This document shows positions 1 through 5,467 of a stretch of DNA of 5,467 bases, piece by piece (positions within the stretch are counted from its first letter, which is position 1; the number at the start of each line of letters is the position of its first letter). Under the pieces are notes generated by a model. That model searched no databases. It saw only the letters and a list, made by a program, of their open reading frames with translations, and was not told the origin of the DNA. Source of the DNA: Bacteroidota bacterium (GTDB lineage Bacteria; Bacteroidota; Bacteroidia; Bacteroidales; GCA-2748055); contig JAAEOI010000210.1 in assembly GCA_024244665.1 (NCBI GenBank), positions 1 through 5,467 on the forward strand, written 5' to 3'. The translations under genes were made by a program, and so were the position numbers.

Positions 1-333
1 GGAGCGCCAGAAGTGGCATCCTGTAGCTACGGAAGCCCGTGAAGGTGTACATGAGGGCACATCCACATAGGCATGATTGAAATTGATTCCTTCCTTTGCC
101 AGCCCATCAATGGCAGGAGTAAACAAACAGTCATTTACACTTGGCTTGTCGGGATTAGCAAAACAGCTTGCATAATAGCCCCAGTCATCCGCGAAGAGGA
201 ACAGGATATTAGGAGGTATAGTCTCATTGCTCTTAGGCAAGGCTACTACAGGACTTGTCAAAGCAAACAAAAATACTACCCCAATGACTAATAAATTTAA
301 TTCTGTTATTGTCATTTTCTTTTTATAGTACAT
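1..333 (-). CDS. Sulfatase (S1-type, FGly-dependent), N-terminal part; gene runs off the left edge
   Basis: Formylglycine-dependent sulfatases hydrolyse sulfate esters, in this setting probably on sulfated sugars outside the cytoplasm. The frame is open from an ATG at 333 to base 1 (111 codons). It opens with MYYKKKM and a hydrophobic stretch ending ...SPVVALP, a typical Sec signal peptide. PPNILFLFADDWGYY follows, whose Asp pair (residues 49-50) matches the family's calcium-binding N-terminal strand. TPAIDGLAKEGINF is the usual 'TPnlDrLA' helix. VPSCTPSRASVATG is the sulfatase signature; Cys95 (codon at 49-51) is the residue matured to formylglycine by anSME or a similar enzyme. A later ATG at 315 is possible, but the upstream start supplies the lysine-rich n-region and lies only 2 bases after the preceding stop. 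The first half of the signature region is intact, so nothing suggests decay here. Substrate and sulfatase subfamily cannot be told from this fragment. Confidence 0.93.
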   Translation of the reverse strand, partial: MYYKKKMTITELNLLVIGVVFLFALTSPVVALPKSNETIPPNILFLFADDWGYYASCFANPDKPSVNDCLFTPAIDGLAKEGINFNHAYVDVPSCTPSRASVATGCHFWRS

Positions 334-335
334 AG

Positions 336-509
336 CTATTTGTTTTTTAGCACATCAATAGGTCTTTGTGTATTGTTCTCTTTCCAGTTAAAATTTTGCT
401 CCCTATATATTCTGACGAAATCATCCATGGTAAAACCTTCATCCTCAAATCGTTTCATCCAGTCGCTGGTCTGTCCCGCCGAATGATCACAGGCAGTTAC
501 CTTAGCCAT
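336..509 (-). CDS. 57-residue reading frame of unknown function, possibly the tail of a broken gene
   Basis: I do not recognise this as a known family. The frame starts at ATG 509, just after an in-frame TAA, and ends at TAG 336-338, leaving 2 bases to the start of the sulfatase. The product is soluble and charged, with no signal peptide or membrane segment: it runs MAKVTACDHSAGQ, then SDWMKRFEDEGFTMDDF, and ends RPIDVLKNK. It has two tryptophans (17 and 42) and an amphipathic look, which resembles a real protein rather than chance translation. There is no convincing ribosome binding site before the ATG. The 'W-M-K-x-F-x-D' stretch loosely recalls the last helix of some sulfatases, so it may be the surviving C-terminus of a sulfatase whose N-terminus lies at 2257-2427; that is inference. 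A genuine small protein, or a chance frame in an AT-rich gap, are the alternatives. Confidence 0.4.
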   Translation of the reverse strand: MAKVTACDHSAGQTSDWMKRFEDEGFTMDDFVRIYREQNFNWKENNTQRPIDVLKNK

Positions 510-548
510 ATAATTAGTTTAGATCTCATTTCTGCTTGCATCTATTCC

Positions 549-2222
549 TCAATGGTTTCTACCGGATACAACAGCGGCATGCCTGCCCACCCTGGGATCT
601 CCTGCTACATGCGAAACGCCTGTCTCCGGATCTACATATAGCATAACCGGATCGCTGGTTGCCCCTTGAAAAACATTTATTTCATGGCCCCGCTTCTCCA
701 GTTCCTCAATGATATCGGATTCAATTTTATCCTCAACATTCAGGACTACAGGTTGTTTTATCGCATCATTCCGATCTGGGTTGGGATCAAATGAATTCTG
801 GTGCAGCTGGGTATAAAAGCGTGGGTATTGCACTGCCTCTTCCGGTAAAATACCAAATTCGATAAAATTCAGCAGAAGGGTAAGCGTGGTCTGATCCTGC
901 TTATCACCTCCTGCCACGCTGATCGCCATGACCGGCTTATCATTCCTCATTACCAATGTCGGCGTCAATGTTATACGGGGACGTTTGCCGGGTTCAATAC
1001 GATTTGGATGTCCCGGTGTCGTATTGAGTGAACGGAGCCTGTTGCCGAATGCCACTCCGGTTACAGGACAAATTGCATATGGACGGTTTCCACTGGGTGT
1101 TGCAGCGATCATATTGCCCCATCTGTCCGATACCACGCATGTTGTTGTACCACCCGTTCCGGAATGAATATTGGAAGGAAGTTTTAAGGCTTTCATATTA
1201 TAGGGATCGCCGGGCCGGGCTTTTTCAGATGCGATGTTCATTTCAATGAGAGATCTCCTGAGTTCTGTATATGGATCCGAGAGCAGCCTTCCAAGCGGCA
1301 CATTCACGAAATTGGGATCACCGTAGTATTCGTCCCTGTCTGCAAAACCCAGCTTCATGGCCTCTGTAAGTAAATGGATGTAATCTGCTGATAAGTTACC
1401 CATACTCTTCAGGTCATAGCCCTCCAGGAGTCTCAAGGTCTGACAAAGGTAAGGTCCCTGTGTCCATGGTCCGCACTTGTAAATATCATATCCCCTGTAT
1501 TCTACTGATACAGGATCCTCGATCCGTGTGGTATGGGCCGCAAGATCCTGTTTGCGCAGAAAGCCTCCCTCCCTTATATAAAAAGCCTCCAGGTCGTCGG
1601 CAATGTCACCTTTGTAGAATCGGTCCCGTGCAGCCTGAAGTTTTTCTTCCCTGGTACCGGCTGCCTTGTTTTCAGTTTCGATTAATTTTCGCAGGGTTAC
1701 GGCCATATTCTGGTGCCAGTCCTGATTCCCGGCATCAAGCAGAACTAGTGAAGGAGCAGCGATCTGTTCGAAAGACATGGTTCCGTAAAGGCTGAGCAAT
1801 GAAAAAATCAGGCTGGGGGCACCCGGGACCGGTGCTGTTTTCAAACTCCCCTTACCAGGGATCCCGTTTTCGTAATACCATTTTATGGCTTCCGGATCAA
1901 GAGGTGCTCCGCCAAGTCCGCTCAGAACCTTTACCTGCTTCCTTTTTTCATCATAAATAATCAATGATACCTCGGCACCAAAGGCAAAGGCACCAAAATC
2001 TGTTATGCTTAATGCCAGGAGGGTAGTTGCAGCAGCATCTGCGGCATTACCATCCTGGTTCAGCATGGAAAGACCCGCTGCCACTGCAGCTTTTCCTTCA
2101 CCTGCCACAGCTCCTCCGGTACCAGAAGCACTCCAGCCTATATCCTGGCTGGCAGACTGGCTGAAGCTGTAAGCCCCTGTGGTCAGCAAGCAGATGATGA
2201 GGATGGTAATCTTTTTATTCAT
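549..2222 (-). CDS. Exported gamma-glutamyltransferase-family Ntn-hydrolase, probably not a classical GGT
   Basis: The GGT family makes a proenzyme that cleaves itself before a threonine, which then acts as the nucleophile on amide bonds. The chosen ATG (2222) gives 557 residues, the usual family length, beginning with a Sec signal peptide (MNKKITILIICLLTTGAYS, cleavage near residue 22), so it should be periplasmic. The frame stays open 26 codons further upstream, but those residues precede the signal peptide and are not family-like. Visible motifs are DGNAADAA (57-64), the autoprocessing site G-T-T-T-C-V-V-S-D with the predicted nucleophile Thr359, PGHPNRIEPGKRPR (403-416), the oxyanion-type A-G-G-D-K-Q (437-442) and the C-terminal DPRVGRHAAVV. 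The predicted small subunit is about 199 residues. The Arg of the usual R-E-x-A-P motif is absent (S-G-L-G-G-A-P at 101-107), and other glutamate-binding residues also differ, which suggests an acylase or other amidase. It follows a broken sulfatase and has no clear Shine-Dalgarno. Confidence 0.9.
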   Translation of the reverse strand: MNKKITILIICLLTTGAYSFSQSASQDIGWSASGTGGAVAGEGKAAVAAGLSMLNQDGNAADAAATTLLALSITDFGAFAFGAEVSLIIYDEKRKQVKVLSGLGGAPLDPEAIKWYYENGIPGKGSLKTAPVPGAPSLIFSLLSLYGTMSFEQIAAPSLVLLDAGNQDWHQNMAVTLRKLIETENKAAGTREEKLQAARDRFYKGDIADDLEAFYIREGGFLRKQDLAAHTTRIEDPVSVEYRGYDIYKCGPWTQGPYLCQTLRLLEGYDLKSMGNLSADYIHLLTEAMKLGFADRDEYYGDPNFVNVPLGRLLSDPYTELRRSLIEMNIASEKARPGDPYNMKALKLPSNIHSGTGGTTTCVVSDRWGNMIAATPSGNRPYAICPVTGVAFGNRLRSLNTTPGHPNRIEPGKRPRITLTPTLVMRNDKPVMAISVAGGDKQDQTTLTLLLNFIEFGILPEEAVQYPRFYTQLHQNSFDPNPDRNDAIKQPVVLNVEDKIESDIIEELEKRGHEINVFQGATSDPVMLYVDPETGVSHVAGDPRVGRHAAVVSGRNH

Positions 2223-2256
2223 TGCACTTATACTATTGGATTCTCTATCCCATTGA

Positions 2257-2427
2257 TTATATTGCGTTTGAACCTTGTTGATTTCTCCAACTGTCTTCAT
2301 AACAGCTCAGTGAATTCAGTCGCTTGTCATCAGTCAGCATGCCAATGATGTTGGGTGGTCCATCTTCTTTCTTGCATGCTGAAGACAAGAATAATGCAAT
2401 AACAATTACTGGAATCAGTCTTTTCAT
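2257..2427 (-). pseudogene. Truncated lipoprotein-type sulfatase, N-terminal remnant
   Basis: Starting at ATG 2427, only 4 bases after the creatininase stop, this frame encodes 56 residues and ends at TAA 2257-2259. It opens with a lipoprotein-like signal (MKRLIPVIVIALFLSSAC, Cys18 as the lipidated residue) followed by KKED. Then comes G-P-P-N-I-I-G-M-L-T-D-D-K-R with L-N-S-L-S-C-Y, which is the classic sulfatase opening ('rPNIIfi.TDDqr...l.CYGn') including the Asp pair at 33-34 that binds calcium. Homology stops after about residue 46, well before any C-x-P-S-R motif, so no active sulfatase can be made from it. In the adjacent frame, G-E-I-N-K-V-Q-T and then D-R-E-S weakly resembles the next segment ('vqTPniDrlA.eS'), which would mean a frameshift near 2285-2300 and further decay up to about 2223. 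Tight spacing to the creatininase shows it was once a proper operon member. A short functional lipoprotein is less likely. Confidence 0.72.
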
Positions 2428-2431
2428 GACG

Positions 2432-3301
2432 CTACTGATCTGCCTTAATCATTTCATCAAATGTTTCCTGGACTGCCTCGGCCATTCCCTTCGCATAAAT
2501 TTCAATCACTTTGGCAGCCTTTTCAAAATCTATCTTGCTTTTTTCCTCTTTCAGTAAATTTACTTTCCTGTCCTGCTCCGTCACTCCATACTTATCCACA
2601 TCAACCAGGTTTGGGTTAATGGATCCCAGCAGACTTAGTTCTCCAACGCTTGCATGGCCACCTGAAGATTCAATTCTCAATTCCTCAGGAATCGTCCCGC
2701 GCCTGGGAAGCACTACCTTAAAGCTTTCATCGCTAAACCTTTCGCATACCTCTTTCATTACTATCAGGTGCTCAGTTCCACCATGCCCCGTAGAAACAAC
2801 GGCCATTTTAAAACCTTCCCTTTTCAGGAAATAGAGATAATCTTCAATAACCAGCTGGAGTGTAACCGGACGGGAATATATAGATCCGTAGTTATGATCT
2901 TTTGTCATTACTTCCAGACCCCAATGGCTCTTAATTCCTTTGTCCAAGTATTTGAAATCGGTTTCGACACCGACATATACCGTTGGAATTCTTACACCTC
3001 CAACCTGCTTCCATGCTTTGTCCAATACGTGCTGGCCAATGATCGGATCTGTGCCGAAGGCCATGGCTTCGCCATGCCATTCCAGGGGGCTGAAAAGCAC
3101 CCATGCAATGGGCATCTCTTCCAGTGCTTCGCGCATGTCACTTGGGAACATCTCTTCCCAGCGCCATGTTTTCACCTCCCCTGCTTCTGCTGAACTCTCT
3201 TTTACCGCAACGAAACCAGTTAGCAAGAGTGTAAGTGCTCCACTAATGATGAATAAACCAGCAACCATACATCCGTTTTTAAAATTCTTCATAGTTTTCA
3301 T
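2432..3301 (-). CDS. Creatininase-family amidohydrolase, exported or membrane-anchored
   Basis: This family contains metal-dependent amidohydrolases such as creatinine amidohydrolase and MftE-like peptidases. The 289-residue product has a hydrophobic segment at about 11-33 after a Lys-rich start (MKTMKNFKNG), followed by S-S-A-E-A, a possible signal peptidase site near residue 40; it may instead stay anchored. The metal site is visible: S-P-L-E-W-H-G-E with Glu74 and His76, G-T-D-P with Asp85, S-T-G-H-G-G with His173, and G-H-A-S-V-G-E-L-S with His216 and Glu221, matching the family's 'HAGexETS' block. An alternative start is Met4. It begins 11 bases after the kinase stop, with an A/T-rich leader and no Shine-Dalgarno, and ends 4 bases before the sulfatase remnant. 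Most described family members are cytoplasmic, so the export signal is unusual. The substrate cannot be assigned; nothing here points to creatinine itself. Confidence 0.9.
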   Translation of the reverse strand: MKTMKNFKNGCMVAGLFIISGALTLLLTGFVAVKESSAEAGEVKTWRWEEMFPSDMREALEEMPIAWVLFSPLEWHGEAMAFGTDPIIGQHVLDKAWKQVGGVRIPTVYVGVETDFKYLDKGIKSHWGLEVMTKDHNYGSIYSRPVTLQLVIEDYLYFLKREGFKMAVVSTGHGGTEHLIVMKEVCERFSDESFKVVLPRRGTIPEELRIESSGGHASVGELSLLGSINPNLVDVDKYGVTEQDRKVNLLKEEKSKIDFEKAAKVIEIYAKGMAEAVQETFDEMIKADQ

Positions 3302-3312
3302 GATTTATATTT

Positions 3313-4797
3313 TTACCAGTAATCTTTTAATTGACCATGAAGCTTAACGTATTTTTCAAACACATTTTGATACAGGCCGAGCTTACTTCGATCCGGCTGG
3401 TACCTGTTCTTAAAACTTACTAGTCGGCTGCAACCTTCTTCAAAATCCTCAAATAATCCACTCCCGATCCCGGCTAGGATGGCAGCTCCGAGACAGGGGG
3501 ATTCCCTGGATTGAAGTGTTACAAAGGGAATCCCGGTCATATCTGCCTTAATCCGGTTCCATAGCTCACTTTCAGCACCTCCGCCCAGGGTTCGGATCTC
3601 CTTGGGTTCGATGCCTTGTTTCTTTAGGGAATCGATATTCCTTTTGATCATGCAGGCCACAGACTCCATGATGGCTCTTACAAAATGGCCCTTACCCATC
3701 TGAGGGGTAATCCCGGCAAAAACGCCTTTCACCTGTGTGTCGAACTCCGGTGAACCTGCTCCCATCAAATGGGGAAGCATGATCAGACCTTCAGCTCCGG
3801 CAGGCACCTTCTCTGCCAGGGAGGTCATAAAATCATAACTGCTCCCTGCAAAGAACTCATCCCTGAACCAACGCAAAACCATTCCCGCAGTCTGTCCATA
3901 AGGTTGCAGGATGTACTTCCCGGGAACTGCGTGGCACTGACAGGGAAGGTTAAGGTCCTTGTCCAGCACGGGCTTATCCAGGGTCACAGCCATGGCCATG
4001 GATGCACCCGTAGTTTCTGATACGATTCCCTCACTGATATTCCCCGAACCTATGGCTCCGGCCACATGATCATATCCTCCTGTGATGACCATGGTTTTAG
4101 AAGAAAGTCCGCTTGCCTGAGCTGCATCCTTGCTAACCTGGCCTGCAGGTGTAGCTGAGGGGACCGCTTCAGGTAGCTGCTGAGAACTTATACCCAGAAA
4201 ATCCAACATCTTTCCCCACCAGCACTTTTTTTGAATATCATAATACAGGGTGGAGCTTACCAGGGATTCTTCAGCATAATATTTACCGGTCAGTTTGTAG
4301 ATCAGGTAGTCCTCAACGAGCAAAAACTTTGCTGCCTTCTTGAAAACTTCAGGCTCATTTTCCCTGATCCATAAAATCCGGGTTGCGGGCCACAGCGGAA
4401 GGATCTCGGGCTGGCCCGTTTTCTCCAGGAGGGTCTGCGGCGAGAAGAACTGTTCTATGACTTTAGCTTCTTTTCCACTACGGTTGTCAAGCCATACAAT
4501 GGCTTTCCTGAGCGCTTTGCCTTCTTCATCCAGGGTAATCAGGGTTTCTCCCTGGGAGGAAAAAGAGATAGCCCGGATCTGATCCGGATTGATCCCGCTC
4601 CGCTTCAACAGCTGATTGATAATATACTGGGTGGTTTCCCAGTATATTTCAGGATCAAGTTCGACGAAATCCCCCTCGCTGTATTCCAATGAATATTCCT
4701 TATGAGCAATGGTTTCGTGTGCGCCATCGGAACTAACAAGCATTCCTTTGATGGAAGTAGTTCCGGCATCCAGCCCTATGAGATAGTTTTTGTTCAT
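3313..4797 (-). CDS. FGGY-family carbohydrate kinase (xylulokinase-like)
   Basis: FGGY kinases phosphorylate ketoses or polyols with ATP in the cytoplasm. The product is 494 residues, the normal length. Visible blocks (numbered from ATG 4797) are the phosphate-binding D-A-G-T-T-S-I-K-G at 10-18, S-F-S-S-Q-G-E at 78-84, the sugar-contact W-L-D-N-R-S at 102-107, an FGGY signature-like P-A-T-R-I-L-W-I-R-E-N with Arg where Lys is common, T-G-G-Y-D-H with the predicted catalytic base Asp243, T-T-G-A-S at 262-266, and the adenosine-binding L-G-G-G-A-E-S (404-410) and E-S-P-C-L-G-A-A (432-439). An open frame extends 12 codons upstream to 4833 but overlaps the isomerase gene's end, and the family starts at the MNKNYLIGLDAG position. 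It follows the isomerase by 14 bases, so the kinase probably acts on the isomerase's ketose product. L-fuculose, ribulose, rhamnulose or xylulose are all possible; sequence alone does not separate them. Confidence 0.93.
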   Translation of the reverse strand: MNKNYLIGLDAGTTSIKGMLVSSDGAHETIAHKEYSLEYSEGDFVELDPEIYWETTQYIINQLLKRSGINPDQIRAISFSSQGETLITLDEEGKALRKAIVWLDNRSGKEAKVIEQFFSPQTLLEKTGQPEILPLWPATRILWIRENEPEVFKKAAKFLLVEDYLIYKLTGKYYAEESLVSSTLYYDIQKKCWWGKMLDFLGISSQQLPEAVPSATPAGQVSKDAAQASGLSSKTMVITGGYDHVAGAIGSGNISEGIVSETTGASMAMAVTLDKPVLDKDLNLPCQCHAVPGKYILQPYGQTAGMVLRWFRDEFFAGSSYDFMTSLAEKVPAGAEGLIMLPHLMGAGSPEFDTQVKGVFAGITPQMGKGHFVRAIMESVACMIKRNIDSLKKQGIEPKEIRTLGGGAESELWNRIKADMTGIPFVTLQSRESPCLGAAILAGIGSGLFEDFEEGCSRLVSFKNRYQPDRSKLGLYQNVFEKYVKLHGQLKDYW

Positions 4798-4811
4798 ACG
4801 TCTGCCACTAC

Positions 4812-5467
4812 TTAAATGTCCAGCAGGTAACACAGGTCCATCAGCTCATCCACGTAGTCCCCGTAAACAGCAGCAAAATGCTGTGACTGGACATGATCCA
4901 GTATATTGCGCACTGTGGAGTCGGGATAGAAGGTGACACTGGGCCAGGAAGGAAGGGGAACCCCCATCTCCACCCACTGGGGCCGCTCTTTTCCTTCTCC
5001 TGTTACAATGTGCATGCGGTATCCGCCATCAACTTCGGAGAGACAGGCCAGTGTCAGGCGCCCTTTCTTCATATTGGAGCAATGGGCAATCCCATCAAGC
5101 AGCACGGTGGAAACGTCCTTGATCTGTGGTTTGCCTTCGATGAAATCCCTTGGACAATACCCGTCTTCACCCAGAAGGATCCACTCGGGGTGATGTTCAT
5201 AGTGCTCCAGGAAGGTCACCGTTTTTCCGGAAATAATCTTCAGCATCAGCTGGGATACTGAATTCCCCAGGTCGTTCTCGTCCACATAGGGGTAGCCCGC
5301 ATCAGCAATCAGGGAGGAAGGTACCGCATGGGTCAGTCCCATTTCCAGGTCCACCCCGTCCACACACTTGTAGGAGAAGGTATCAAACTTTTTCTCCTCA
5401 CAAAGACGCACCGACGCCAGGTACATACGAATGGCCTTCTCGATCACCTGGTCCTTGGGCTTTCCAA
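4812..5467 (-). CDS. L-fucose isomerase-like sugar isomerase, C-terminal part; gene runs off the right edge
   Basis: The frame is open to the right edge and ends at TAA 4812-4814, giving 217 complete residues of a C-terminal region; a GTG at 5447 is internal (coding continues upstream as G-K-P-K-D-Q), not the start. FucI/AraA-type enzymes interconvert aldoses and ketoses with a bound manganese ion. The pattern fits the FucI fold: Glu41 in L-E-M-G-L-T, Asp65 in V-D-E-N-D-L-G-N, then L-M-L-K-I-I-S-G-K, and near the end Q-S-Q-H-F with His196. The spacing of Glu41 to Asp65 (24 residues) equals that of the E. coli FucI metal ligands Glu337 and Asp361, and the late His matches His528 in A-N-H-G. 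The protein ends soon after this helix, lacking the longer E. coli tail. F-L-E-H-Y-E-H-H-P-E-W-I-L-L-G-E-D-G is a striking local block. The sugar could be fucose, arabinose or another aldose. Confidence 0.87.
   Translation of the reverse strand, partial: GKPKDQVIEKAIRMYLASVRLCEEKKFDTFSYKCVDGVDLEMGLTHAVPSSLIADAGYPYVDENDLGNSVSQLMLKIISGKTVTFLEHYEHHPEWILLGEDGYCPRDFIEGKPQIKDVSTVLLDGIAHCSNMKKGRLTLACLSEVDGGYRMHIVTGEGKERPQWVEMGVPLPSWPSVTFYPDSTVRNILDHVQSQHFAAVYGDYVDELMDLCYLLDI

Noticed and set aside
510..548. Possible terminator after the GGT-like gene
   Set aside because: No stable GC-rich stem followed by a T-run could be seen on the minus strand; the stretch is simply AT-rich.
366..641. Plus-strand open frame of 91 codons
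   Set aside because: It overlaps the 3' end of the GGT-like gene and the small minus-strand frame, and its translation shows no family motif or signal; it is a shadow frame.
2223..2300. Extension of the GGT-like protein to the upstream ATG at 2300
   Set aside because: It would place 26 polar residues before a perfectly formed signal peptide and overlaps the sulfatase remnant. The ATG at 2222 directly precedes the signal peptide.
2768..3347. Plus-strand open frames opposite the creatininase gene
   Set aside because: They are antisense to a gene with clear metal-site motifs, have Cys/His/Pro-rich shadow-like composition, and match no family I recognise.
3989..4000. Short palindromic run of gccatggccatgg type inside the kinase gene
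   Set aside because: It lies in coding sequence for Met/Ala residues near the T-T-G-A-S-M-A-M-A block and is explained by codon content; no regulatory role is supported.
4798..4833. Kinase start at 4833
   Set aside because: It overlaps the isomerase coding end. The extra residues (MLPAGHLSSGRR) are not kinase-like, while FGGY kinases normally start a few residues before the D-A-G-T-T-S motif, as from 4797.
5445..5447. GTG at 5447 as the isomerase start
   Set aside because: The frame remains open to the window edge with plausible coding residues, and the protein would lack the N-terminal domains of the FucI fold; it is an internal codon of a gene cut by the edge.

Overview
The window reads almost entirely on the minus strand and looks like one run of closely spaced genes, transcribed from the right edge (5467) towards the left edge (1). 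The likely source is a Gram-negative, polysaccharide-degrading bacterium, most probably of the Bacteroidota. The reasons are exported sulfatases of the Cys-type, a lipoprotein signal followed by KK, AT-rich leaders before start codons with little or no Shine-Dalgarno sequence, and a sugar isomerase/kinase pair beside sulfatases. Planctomycetota, Lentisphaerota or Kiritimatiellota remain possible; this is inference from gene content, not a phylogenetic placement.

Order in the direction of transcription: (1) the C-terminal part of an L-fucose isomerase-like sugar isomerase, cut by the right edge (4812-5467); (2) a complete FGGY carbohydrate kinase 14 bases later (3313-4797); (3) an exported or membrane-anchored creatininase-family amidohydrolase 11 bases later (2432-3301); (4) 4 bases later, a short lipoprotein-type sulfatase N-terminus that stops after 56 residues, apparently a broken gene (2257-2427); (5) a complete exported gamma-glutamyltransferase-family Ntn-hydrolase (549-2222); (6) a 57-residue reading frame of unknown origin (336-509); (7) 2 bases later, the N-terminus of a second sulfatase with an intact C-T-P-S-R maturation motif, cut by the left edge (1-333).

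The isomerase and kinase form the first two cytoplasmic steps of an aldose pathway (aldose to ketose to ketose phosphate), with fucose, arabinose or a related sugar as the likely substrate. The sulfatases would remove sulfate esters from a glycan outside the cytoplasm. The two exported amide-bond enzyme families, creatininase and GGT-like, are the less expected members. The GGT-like protein keeps the catalytic threonine but, by my alignment from memory, lacks most residues that E. coli GGT uses to grip a gamma-glutamyl group, so its substrate is probably something else. The most notable points are the sulfatase remnant between creatininase and GGT, the short frame on the far side of GGT, and the possibility that the GGT gene sits inside a former sulfatase gene. 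No RNA genes, CRISPR arrays, insertion sequences or convincing terminators were seen, and no stretch over 300 bases lacks a gene.
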